Source: Acanthopleura granulata (Eukaryota > Mollusca > Polyplacophora > Chitonida > Chitonidae). From it: a stretch of 64,000 nt of DNA. Made by a program: the position numbers and the translations under genes. Under the pieces are notes generated by a model. That model had not been told where the DNA came from and made no database searches. It was given only the letters and a program-made list of their open reading frames with translations. The number at the start of each line of letters is the position of its first letter. Within the stretch, counting starts at the first letter, position 1. This document shows, in pieces, positions 47,101 through 58,215 of this stretch. The stretch spans positions 5,463,351-5,527,350 of the forward strand of contig JABBOT010000004.1 of the NCBI GenBank assembly GCA_016165875.1, read 5' to 3'.

Positions 47101-47124
47101 CAGATAGGTTATCCACTAGTCTGA
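38196..47124 (+). CDS. bHLH plus HMG-box-like protein, BHMG1/MEIOSIN-like
   Basis: Eleven coding exons: 38196-38363, 38813-38888, 39756-39864, 40291-40801, 41076-41183, 41368-41528, 42040-42144, 43421-43540, 45297-45392, 45822-46075, 47021-47124. All borders are GT/AG, the phases agree, and the sum is 1812 bases, giving 603 residues. Residues about 18-81 form an atypical bHLH: basic VRRRQSDAKWRASVQ, helix 1 YYESLKLIIP, loop, helix 2 LSKAVILQEVECHIMYLEDVL across the first intron. Residues 485-530 look like an HMG box: GYFYFYRQMSG, SPTFAETISQMWNDM, EDQKTTL. The middle is Ser/Pro-rich and low in order. This bHLH-plus-HMG pairing is the mark of BHMG1/MEIOSIN, the vertebrate meiosis-entry factor that works with STRA8. 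Orthology is proposed from architecture and length only; the HMG segment is short. Confidence 0.88.
39246..39450 (-). mobile_element. SINE-like repeat, second family, in an intron
   Basis: In intron 2 of the bHLH-HMG gene. The left part, GCACTCAAAAACTTTTCACT and TATATGAAGG, resembles the tail-proximal region of tRNA-type SINEs; the right end, AAGGGCCTGGTACTCTCAGT, reads as a tRNA-like head on the minus strand. Diverged; family assignment is tentative. Confidence 0.4.
43640..44230. repeat. Diverged tandem repeats in intron 8
   Basis: Motif GGATTYTCAAACTCACACRA followed by AGTGTGCAAAATGA recurs at about 43650, 43751, 43918 and 44106, with a partial copy at 44216. The longer units share TTTTTTCAC, TTTTGATCTGTTT and AGGAGTTG strings. 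Spacing varies from about 100 to 190 bases, so units have gained and lost segments. Confidence 0.6.
44240..44464 (+). mobile_element. SINE-like element with (CCAA)n tail
   Basis: Ends GGCGTTAAACCCAAGAAACC followed by AACCAACCAACC, a tail style typical of another invertebrate SINE class. The body includes TTTAAGTGGGAAAGCTTGTG and GCTGAAATACTGCTAGCTAA. Lies in intron 8 of the bHLH-HMG gene. The head is not clearly tRNA-like. Confidence 0.4.
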
Positions 47125-47486
47125 TAGATTCTTGCAGATTGTTGGTGTATTTTGGAATTCCTGACAATCATGTAAAGAAGCTGAAATATACATTGATTGA
47201 ATGATGACTTCTGTTATTTGGGTTAACTTCGTTCTGTTTTAAAGTTATAAATTATAAAAACAAAGTAACGCAAAGTTTTGTTCTAAAGCAAAATTTTCAC
47301 TGCTGTAAAGATTATGTATGTTATATATATTTACCTTTTGTTTTCTGGTGAATAAGTGATCAGATTATGAGAAACTCCAAGAATATTCTGTTTGTTAGGT
47401 TTGTTTTCTGTTCTGTACTCTGGAAATTTTTCCCATTATTTTGAATATTCACTAGTTATGAGATTTTTTAGAAATATTTTTATAGA

Positions 47487-47492
47487 AATAAA
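47487..47492 (+). terminator. Polyadenylation signal AATAAA of the bHLH-HMG gene
   Basis: AATAAA 363 bases after the TGA stop at 47122-47124; the first canonical signal downstream in what would be the 3-prime UTR. Confidence 0.45.
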
Positions 47493-50290
47493 AGTTTCAA
47501 GACAAAATGAAACACATTTTTCTAGAATCTAAATCATAGACAGTACTAACCTACCTATTATATGATTACTTTTAACTTGTTTTTTTGTGGACTTCCACTG
47601 CTTTATGTTATATTCCTGTGAAACCATTTCTAGACATTTTGATGTTTCAGTGTAGTGACACTAGTTTTGTTGCCATGCCTGTTTAATGTGTGTTTCACTG
47701 TGTTGTATGAAGAGTGAACTATTTTATAATCACCTATTGTTAGAAAAGTATTTTACAAGGATTGGTATTTTCCCCCAAATGTGAATGTGTTCTGCATGGA
47801 TTACAAAGGAACTGGATATTCCCGATCAATTATGCAAGTGTTGGCGGTTGTCAGGCCTAATAGCAGGACCAGTGCTTTGCAGGTCTTAAGTTGAGCAGTT
47901 GAAAAGACAATTGGACATTTTCAGTGTAGTTGGCAAGGTTTTCTGAAATCTCTTTAAGATTTTTTGAAGTTATATAAACTTCTTTTAGCATGAAAGCTGA
48001 ATGTATTTCAAAGTAGATACATTACAGTTTTAAAAATTTGTTTTATGAAGGACTTCATCCTAGCTATGTGACAGAAAAAAATAATGTTGAATATTGAAAA
48101 GATTAAGAAAGTTTGAATAAATGGTAAAATTTGTGTTAAATGAATTCAATTATTCGGAGTTATCTTTCAATGATATATATAAGATATAAGGAGTATTAAT
48201 TGAAGCTGTATGAAGGAGAAGGAGTGTTCAGTAGTGAAACACGTAAGATAAGTTAAAATATAGGTCTGTCACTGATACTATGCCCCAAAGCCCCTACCAT
48301 TTATCACATATCGCTTTACAACCCCAGGTGTTGAAATGCAGGGTTATCCAAAGTGAATGGTGGTTTGTAAAGGTAGAAGGAACTGTACGGTATATAGGTG
48401 TATTCACTTCGTAACATCTGTGTTTGTTGAAGTCGTTTTGCTGGAGGAGTTGTAGATTTTCACACGGCTTGTTGAATATTCTTGCCATAATCATTCAAGA
48501 AAAGAGGAAGTGATAGTTTCAGGAATCTCATTGATACCTTGGGGTGAGGGTCTATTTCTGAGTCTTTGTTAAGTTTGCACAAGTGTAAACTTGAAGTACC
48601 TGCATGAAATAGTGGTAGGCATGTACCGTGAAATATCCTTATCGAGCATTTGTTTTTAGTTAGTATTGTTCAGTGATAAAAAAGTTTGGAAAATTACCAA
48701 AATGTTACAAGATGTAAAGATTTTAAGTGTTCATTTATAAAGTTCTTGGACCAAGTTCTGCTGGCTGTAAATTCGTTATCATTTTAACTATCTCTTATTT
48801 TTGTTGCTAATGCAACACCTTGAGCATGTGTTAAATGAAAAGTAATAGTGTAAATTGTTTAGTAAAAGCTGCCTTTTCTTATATTTTCCCAGTTACCGCA
48901 AACATTTTGTTAAGCTGAGAGAAGATCAAAAGTGCTAAAATCTGCCATAGTGCTGTGTATGAACATAGTACTTCTGCAATATTTTCAGCATGTACCATTT
49001 GTGTATCTTCACTCTATCGTGTTCAGCAGTGCGGTTTATATATATTATAACTTCCACTTTTTGTGTTGTTGTGTTACACATGTTACAGTTAAACAGTTGT
49101 AAGAATTCTACTTCAAATAAAACTAGGACTGGTTTGACGATACTATGTTGTCGTGTGAATTGTCTTCATCAAAGTATATTGAATTATAAACTGGCAATAA
49201 AATTGAAAGTCTGGGGCCATCAGCTTAGTCCTGAAATCATCATTAAGACAGCTCATTGGTCAGAATGCGTGGCTCCGACAAACCAGTAGTTCGTAATGAC
49301 CTGATACAACTAATTTCAGCTACAAACTCTCCATGCTTTAGTAGTGGCCATGGTAACAACTATCCTGTGTAGACCTCCCCATATGATGCCTGTACAACTG
49401 GTACTTTTGCGTCGAAATCAGCTCTGGCAGTCGTCATAAAGAAATAATTGGGAGAGTAAATTCTCCATTGTCGGTGTTTTAATCTTGGCACTTGTTTCCA
49501 CCACCTATAAAACTGGGTACCCATCGTATGACTGAAAAATCCTTGAGTATGGTGTTAAAGGGAAAACGAGTCGTCGCTGACATGCTGGTGTCCATGTGAT
49601 ATGGGCACGTCCAGGCTATAAAGCAATGACTAAGCTGAATTTCAGATACTGTATACCTGATCAATCTGATCAAACCTGAAATTTCTGTCAGCCAATTAAG
49701 TGCGTAGATTCCCTATCCCTTTACAGAATAACCAAATAAATAAAATAAGCTGTATTCCCACCTTCGTAGCATAAATTAACAGTCTTGCATGGATGAATTT
49801 TTATTTCTGACGGCTGAGCTACATGGCTTTGTCTTTTTTTTATGGTAAAAGCTATGCAGATTTGGTGATGGAATGCCATGTCAGTTTTGAAGCGCCTGGG
49901 TCAACCCAGCTATCTTAAGTTACAGCTGATTCGATGTTGTCATACATATAATGTAGAAATTAACTCCTAATCAGTGGCCTGCCTTTATTTTAATGGACAG
50001 TGCATGAGTAACAAACTCTGTACAAAGACTTGCCTCCTTCCTCCTAACCCTTCCACATCCTCCACATGGGCCACAGATTTCATAAAATCACTTATTGAAG
50101 GGCCGTGGTCAGAATTTTCGTGTGTGTCTCCCTGGTTAATTGGTTGGCGAGTAGCGAAATAGTCTGAAATCGAACCGACCATACAATTTCTGTGTAATGA
50201 CTAAAGCATTTACTTAGTGATCACACCGGATTTGAATACTAATCACCTGGTTCGTAATCCTTCACTGCAAACCAAAGTATGTATATATGT

Positions 50291-50515
50291 ATGCTTGGGT
50301 TTTACGTCGTATTCAACAATTTTTCAGCCATATGACAACTAGCAGTCTTAATAAAGTAGATATGCTGAGTGTCCTAGTATTAATGCGAGTCCATGCCTCC
50401 AAAGTGCTGCCGAAACAAGCATCATGCCGAAGACACCATGCAAACATGACACCCAACCCAGTCACATTATACTGACACTAGGCAAGCCAGTCCTGTTTCC
50501 TTGCTCACACCTCTC
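50291..50515 (-). mobile_element. Dispersed repeat, SINE/MITE-like
   Basis: Reads GCTTGGGTTTTACGTCGTAT, TCAACAATTTTTCAGCCATA, then CACCCAACCCAGTCACATTA and TACTGACACTAGGCAAGCCA. I associate this block order with a common lophotrochozoan repeat, from memory and not verified. No open frame. Confidence 0.4.
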
Positions 50516-51479
50516 ACTGCAGAACGCCAAGCGAGGCAGCAACAAGTACCATTTTTAAAGTTTTCGATATGACCCGACCCAAGATTGATCCCGGTTCTCC
50601 CGACATCGTGCAAACTAAAAAGCTGAAAAAGTTGCTCTTGTTGCCGTACATGGTATATATCCTTTTGTGAAAATGATGTAAAAAAGAAAAAAGAGAAGTA
50701 CCATGCAAACTACATGTCAATATATGGTACATCAGTTTGAAAATGTTTTCATTTACTGATGCTACAAGTTTCATATTTCAGTTTGTGCATGAAATTAGAC
50801 AGGTTTGCATCCTGTCTGCCAAAACCTTTCTAACCCGTTTTCCCCCAACTTCCTTCAAAACTGTTCATTGCATTAAAATGAAATGATCAGTTATAGATCT
50901 AGTTCTAGTATCGGGAAGTTTCCTATACGTGTTCGACATAATAATGGGATTTTTGTCCAGTTTTGCACTTGAACAATTCGTTAGTATGTATATGGTTTCA
51001 CCCAGACAAGTTACAGATCAAGTTCGACGATTTTAGCCCGTTAATGCGTCTGAAATTACGCACGTCTTTGTTCTTTGTGAATTTTGATTTATAGATTATA
51101 CTTATTATATAGGATCACGTATTGTATAGTATTATGTGTAGCTGTTACGTAACACTTTTCAGAGTACATAAAGTAGCGGCTTGTCTGTTTTATTTCACGA
51201 TTTCAGGAACTTCAGATTTCGTCGTTTGTAACATTAATTCTATATACATAAGTCGCAAAGCCTCGAATTTGTCCTTAAAGCTAGCCACAAGCTCTTACTT
51301 ATTTGGAGCTCTGCTTTGGCCTGTATTTTGCACTTTTATTGGTTTCAGATTGTATAATTATGCGATGTAAGCCGCTTGTCCATTGGCCGTAATGTTTAAT
51401 AATAAATTGTTCAGACTTAATGGACGAAAACATTCGGCTTTCACAAATCTGTGTTCCGCTACGTCCGTAATACTGAGTC

Positions 51480-51610
51480 ATGACGGATTGCATGTATTTT
51501 TCGTCAATTTAATGGATTAATCCGTTTCTGAATACAGACTAATTAGTTTTGAGGATCGGTTTAATTCGTAGAAATTAATCTGTTAAATCAGCGAAAATGC
51601 AATCCGTCAT
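51480..51610. mobile_element. MITE, 131 bp, terminal inverted repeats
   Basis: The left end ATGACGGATTGCATGTATTT and the reverse complement of the right end (CGAAAATGCAATCCGTCAT read inward) match over roughly 19 bases with one small gap. The interior is also roughly palindromic around TTAATGGATTAATCCG and TAATCTGTTAAATC. A diverged copy lies at 223-322. No transposase. Confidence 0.7.
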
Positions 51611-53309
51611 CCCTCAAATAAGAGATTTTACGGAGCTGTCAGGGGGTTGAAACTAACTCCATGGGCTTTATGTTACAAGTTTTATAAATAGTTGTTAGCT
51701 GTACATGTATTTGATGTCTCCAGTAGCAACTAACCAAATATCTTTTAGTCAGCATATCAGGAAGAGGAGGTTATAAGAACCGATGACTGTCTGGCATTTG
51801 ACCGCCCATCCCCAAATATCCATTTAATACCAGTGTAACTGCTTATAAACATCTCCTATCTATAGTTGTTTTTGCTGAGTAGCTGGGCAAATTGCTTGTT
51901 CACATATCTTGAAAAATATTTTGGACAAAACTTTACTAACTTGCATGGGTCTTGAAAACAGTCGAACTTTCGTACCTCATTTATTTTGCTTCATTGGCTC
52001 AGGTGCAAAAATCTACTGTTATACTATATGTATGACGCCTATGATTGATTCCAACAATTGTACATTTCTTCAGTTGCCTGATATGTCATTCTTACAGAAT
52101 TCTGTAGATTAAGTGCAGTTAGAGGAAGCTAACATAAACGTCAACAATTACAAACCATATAGAAGAGAATGACATGCATATAGAAAGCTATTCATGGGTT
52201 ATTTTTACCGTTGTTATTTATTGGCTAATATCATTTAGAGTAAATTTCCTTGTAGAATACCTGATACTTCACACAATTTTTGTCCTATATGTTAAGTGGT
52301 CACAAAGTACTTTTATTTTTAGAAGCTATGCTCGTGGTCTTCAAAGTGTCATTCACAACCCAATGATTTGACAACGCAACACAGGTGTGATGTTTCTTTC
52401 TCAAATAGTTTAATCGATGACGGTGATTTACATATTCAATATCGTCGTTTGAAAATCTAAAACCAACACAATTCAACACTTGAACAATAAAATAGAAATA
52501 TAAATACATAAATCAATATACCCTTTTGTGGATGAAATAGATTTAAAACAATATAAAACGTACAATACTCTAGCATTATCTATTTCACCGTGTTTGGTAC
52601 ATGTATAACGCAGTTGTTGCAGTACATACGAGATCAACCCTGATACGGCTCATGACAGTTGTCTCCCTTTAACTCTATACGATTTAATATTTTACCTCCC
52701 CTGACTACCTCTGCCACAGACACTAGCATGTAACCCCCTGAAGAGTGGACCCGTATATAGGGATTACTGTGAGGTTATCTGACATGAAATTTTTACGATG
52801 TGCACATGCGTGCTGGTGAAAGGTGACTGTACAAGAGATGAAGAGCGGAAATATGTGATCAAAGTAACACCCCTAACCCCCATCCTATCTTCAACATATG
52901 GAGTATATTTCTGTTTGGAAACACATTCACGCCCAGATGAGTGAGAATGCATTACTTTCCCAGATTTCTGGTGAATAAAACCTTTTCGAGCTGAAAAATA
53001 AAACAATATCTTGTCAGTGGGTAGGAGATTGTCTTTCGCGAAGTTTGATTATGCTTTTTTTTTTTTTTTTTTTGTTGTTACCGCAGAACTGCAACATACG
53101 TGTTTGTTTCCAAAGCCTCTATACCTACACTTCCTTGCGCAAGGCCCTGTTATTCCGTCATATGCTATTCTCAAATCTTTCAATTATGTCCAGTAAAGGA
53201 ATGGCTTTCGTCCTGAAATTTATCAGCCCATTAGATGAGATCACATCTGTTATCAGCTAATATAACCAACCCTTCCGGGTTCAGAAAGAACGTCACAGAG
53301 CAGTCTCAT

Positions 53310-53735
53310 TAATATGGATAGCGCACAAAAATGAGACAGGCGGTACAGAATGAGGATTGTGGGAGTGTTAGCGTGTAATCTGATTGGGCACCCAAGAATG
53401 GGACGGTCCCATTTTACTCAACATGATGAAAACAAGGGAGTCTCATATAACTAGACATCTGAAAATGAGACAGTCATTTTTGACCCCCAAAAAACAAGAA
53501 AAAAAACCCATTAAAATAGAAAAAAAAAAAAAAATTGACTACCATGGAAATGCGACAGCCTCATACTGAACACCATGGAAGGGGACAGCCATACTATAAA
53601 ATTAGTGTCCTCGGAATGAAACATATCTACGTAGTAGGAAATGAAGAAAATGTATAAAGAATCCGTGAGCTTCAAGGAAAGGAAATAGTCCCACTAGTAT
53701 AACCACTGTGGAAATGAGACAACCCCTGGTGACAT
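53310..53735. repeat. Degenerate minisatellite, ATGAGACAGYC-type unit
   Basis: Imperfect units of about 30-45 bases repeat the pattern CATGGAAATGAGACAG or AATGAGACAGTC followed by CAT(A/T)CT and a spacer, seen near 53331, 53397, 53462, 53540, 53571 and 53707. An interrupted A run sits within it at about 53500-53534. Confidence 0.6.
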
Positions 53736-56700
53736 AAACATATAACAGAAATGATACGGAATTCTGTATTGTCAAAACTTGAGTGCTCGGACTATAACTC
53801 GTACTACATGTGTAAACGAACAGTAGTCTATATAAAGAAAACTTTTATGACGAGAATTACAGAGATAATGGTTTCTGTGGGAAAATGAAGTGCAACTGTT
53901 TTTGTTTCTTTATGTACATTTTATCACTTTCATAGTGCTATCAGTTGCATTTTCATTTGATCCCATTTTGTGAGCCAAGTAATACACCGTGTTTCCATTC
54001 TATAAAGATAAGTATAAAAAAAGACAAAGCAGAGCTTTTAATCGTCACAGTAAACAATTACTAGATTATAAGACACACACATAAATAATAAAACATGTAC
54101 AACACGTTATTATAAGTATATATCACAATAAGGAAAGAAATGCGACTTTTTTCGGTACACAAGTAGAAACCTTGTTTTGTCATTCACTGTTGGGTAGTTT
54201 ATTTTAACAACAACAGTCAATTCCAATTTGAAATAATGTCAACCATTTAAATGACACGTAGAGTAACTATATAACGCACAGAACACAATATCACCGCAGG
54301 TTTTTTTGTGTGTGTACATTAATTAGAAAATTTCAAAGAACTACTAAGTTCGTCATTGACTACACTTCATTTCCATACAGATCACATTTATTCCCTTTGA
54401 TTTCATCTCATACACATGTATATCTTTGACACAAAAGAGTCAGTTATAAAATATGTTCGGAAGCCGGGTAGTGCCATTTGACTTTCTCTAGGAAATTACA
54501 TATATGCGGAGCATGGAAACTGTGCAATGTGAGAAAAACATTCTTGAAGAGTGAAGCTTAATTCACAAACATAAACGCGCTTTTGAAACAAAGGTCATTG
54601 TTTAAAGGCGGATTAATACATTTTATCTCGAACTCCTTATAATGCTGTGTGGCAAAACCAGTGATTTTACATTAAAGCCTAAAAGGGCTTTAGTTTTCGA
54701 ACCGTCAATATTCACGCAGAAAGGAAAGAAGAAAAGCACAACATTTAAGGGGGTGCAGCAAGGGGAAAGCAGAGTGTTTGTAACAGTTTAGTTGCAAATT
54801 CATATCACGTTATCTGCTTTCGGTTTTATAGACTTAATTAGTTGGCGCCGTTTTTTGTTTATCATCCAAGCTAGTGCACAGCCTGTATCTGACACCAGGG
54901 ATTGATCTGTAAAAGTGACACATATTACATCCTCCTTGATTGACGCTCTTTCTTTAATACAGTCTAATGCTTTGCGTCTTTGGGTGTTTCAAGTTATTTT
55001 GATACTCTGTCAGTATCCACTTATGAAGCATAAGCAGGGATACTATAAACATTTTGTCATATAACTTAACTGTAAGTTATAAGCTTTTGCGATTTCTTTT
55101 ATGAGAAGATGGATTAGAAGGTCAAAAAACCTTGAGTTTCTTTGGTATGAAGGCGAGAAAAGATAACATACGCTAAAATGAATTCCCTTTTGAAAACATG
55201 CATTCAAATCGACTCATTCTGTCTCGCAATGAATTTTCCAAGGATAAGGACGCTTCGAACCAAGTGTTTAAGTTTCCAAAACAACCCCATCTGTCCGAGG
55301 ATCAGATTGCTCTAACGACTTAGAATTACAAAATAGTCAGTCCTTGGGACAAAATGGTAGGCTATACATGCACACAACAACACATCTTGACAACGAAGCT
55401 TGTGCGAATAAGGGTATGACAAAACACGCCAAGTTTTACAGGACTATTGAACGTCAAAACGCTGAGAAAAAAGTCACACACAAATTCACTAGAAGTTCAC
55501 TAAATGCCATATTGAGCAGTAAACTTTGTCTGAAATTAGGTCATGCAAATGAAACTGAGGGATATGAAGGTAATCTGTCGGCCGGCAATTGCATTGGATA
55601 CAGAAAATACATAGATGCATTGCGCTTCCGGTTAGTGGAGAGGAGACTCGTCATGCTTCCATGTTTCTATGCTTTACAGTTATGTTCTATTCAAACAGAA
55701 ATTTAAGGAATCTAATACCGACTGAATTAATTCCTCACTGAAGGATAGGTAATCTGCCTGTTGTCACATTTCAAGCCCCCAAAAGTAAGATACATATGAC
55801 TTCGGGTTTAACAAGAAAATAACGCAAAATTACACATATTCAGTTTAACCTTAAGTGTGTAGAACACCATCGATGGCATCGAATTTAAATTGTGTATTTA
55901 AATTTTGAAAATTAAATTTAAGAACTGGTTTCAGAATGGATTTATCATGTGCTTTTCATAAATGAAGTTGTTGGGCATCTGAATAGAAGTATTGAAAACA
56001 CTGATGTCTATCATTCTATACGAAATGATATTTGATGACCAAATATGGACTTCGTGTCAATATTGGGACGACTCTGAAGTATCTGTTTATTTTCATTCTA
56101 CTTTTCGAAAAATATACCACATATATGATAGTCTGGGTTTAATGGTTTGCACATTGAAAAAAAATCAAACTCATCTTTGCAGCGCTATAACTGTGACGTT
56201 ACATATAGTTTCCTCATTTATGACGCTGAGACACATCGTCTACCATATAACAAATATTTCAGTTTCAACAAAATAAAATATGCAAAAATAACTATCTTCT
56301 CTTCTTTAGAAGCTAAAAATAAAATGGGACTGTGTTTTATAATATTTTCAAATTGTGCAACAATGACTAGATGGAACGAAACTTCAGTAAAGAATGATGC
56401 GGTTTTGTATTATGGACCTTGTGGTAGAATTATGCATGTACATAGAAGCCAGGATACGACGTTTTGGCCTCTCCGTTGCGTCCATATGTTAACCAGCCGG
56501 ATTATACATTTGAGCATGTATACAAATCGTAATCTCTGTAAACAGTACATTCAAGAGATAAAAATCAAAATAAATTTATCTGGAACCGAAATGAAAACAT
56601 AAATACTCTTTATAAAATAAACAGCTTGTGAAAAACAATTACGTAACTAGAACGAAAATAGCACATTAACTGTGTTATTGCTACATATTAACAGATCCTT

Positions 56701-58215
56701 GGAATAACGAGAACGGTATAAGACATTAGAAATTATACGTTTGAGGCATTAAATACAATACAGCTGCGCAGGGCCTTGTACCAACCAGGTAGCCATTCCG
56801 TGTACCAGAGAAACAGAGTAAATGGTTATACACATGGAGCTAATAACACACGTCTTCTTCCGTTGCATAGTGCTAGTAAGCCTGGTCTAAAACGTTACTT
56901 AGATGGAATCAGTAAGAAAGCACTATTCATGTGTTGGTAAAGAGAAACTGATAATCTCCGCTCTATTTATTAGTAATATTTCTTTTGCGCCAAAAGCAGG
57001 ATCCTTTTTGTCGGCATAGATTATATGCTTACCTTACCAAAGTGAGTCTTCACTCGAATATGCAAATATTAAATCACGATGTCTGCTTTGCCATGAAACA
57101 GACAAAGCTCAGGTTTATCTTAATTCATGTACACGTATCCCAGTCGAGATGAATTTAAGCCTTTACACATGCGGTGGAATCACTCAAAGGCGCCTTAATA
57201 AAATCTGACATGGCGCTACTTTTACGTTTTCCGGTGCTTCTAACAAACCAACAAAGACCAATATTTGACAACCGACTATCAGAAATAGCGTTCATACAAA
57301 AATGATAAATATATTTCACTGGTATGTGCACGTTGGTCCCACTATACTTTTAAGAACGTTAGTGAGTCGCACTCATCTATAGATTCTCTTTCACATACAA
57401 ACATGATGTAATGACACGTGGAGATGACGTCACACGGGATAAATCCTTACTCCAATTGAGGAGAGCATTGTAAAGTTCAGATTTCTGTTTACCCATCCGC
57501 AACGGTATTTTAGCATTTATCCAAAATAAAGGTTAACATTAAAACGAACTTAAAAATAACAGTAAGTAAAAGAAAAGAATACATCAAAAATGTTGTAATC
57601 ACATCAACAAACACGGTTACTATATGAGTCGAGAATTTTCGATTACTGGGCACGTGGAAAATTTCTCTTCCCACATGAAGGAAAAACACAGCCTGTGAGG
57701 TCTCTGATAATGTGGGTCACACCAGTGATAAAAGTGTTAAAAACAACCAACGTCATATTATCCTAGAGGAGGTTAGCCACGAGGAGCCCGTGGACGTAGG
57801 GCACATTCTAAATACCATCCATTCACCAAGCAGCCTGTACTTCCGGTCTGTGGGAGAAACACAAACTCGTCCAGTATGCTGACGACAGGACGAATCCTCA
57901 AACTTGTCCGCGGAGAAATATTTCGAAAATCTGGGGTTCTGCTTGTACTTGTTCCTTGAAAAAGCCCGTCTCCCTTTCCTAGTCTCCCGTAAGTGGGGAG
58001 AGAGATGCCACAGCGCCATTCTTTGCACATGTCACGCCCCCGTCACACGGTCACCGCAGAATAGAATATTGCCTATATTTTGTTCTCGGGCCGTAGTTGT
58101 GTAATCGTCTGCTTCAGCACCCAATCCCATCCCCCGGGTGAATATTTATAAAGGTTTCCCGCGCTGAATATATGTCGCCATAACACGAGTATCAAAATAA
58201 CAGGTAATGTGACTC

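Larger units (their letters stand above)
47500..58215. other. Gene-poor stretch between the bHLH-HMG and RGS genes
   Basis: No exon I can support. Contains repeat elements at 50291-50515, 51480-51610 and 53310-53735 and a T-run at about 53055-53073. Frames at 55344-55706 and 56147-56602 have no recognisable domain and no splice context. The part nearest 58215 is probably the 3-prime UTR of the RGS gene. Confidence 0.4.

Noticed and set aside
55344..55706. 120-codon plus-strand open frame
   Set aside because: Composition not protein-like, no domain, no splice or polyadenylation context; lies in a gene-poor stretch.
56147..56602. 151-codon plus-strand open frame starting at a TTG
   Set aside because: No ATG start, no recognisable motif, AT-rich codons typical of chance frames.
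57753..58030. Two overlapping minus-strand frames just below the RGS stop codon
   Set aside because: Probably RGS 3-prime UTR; no similarity to RGS C-termini and no acceptor that would add them to the protein.
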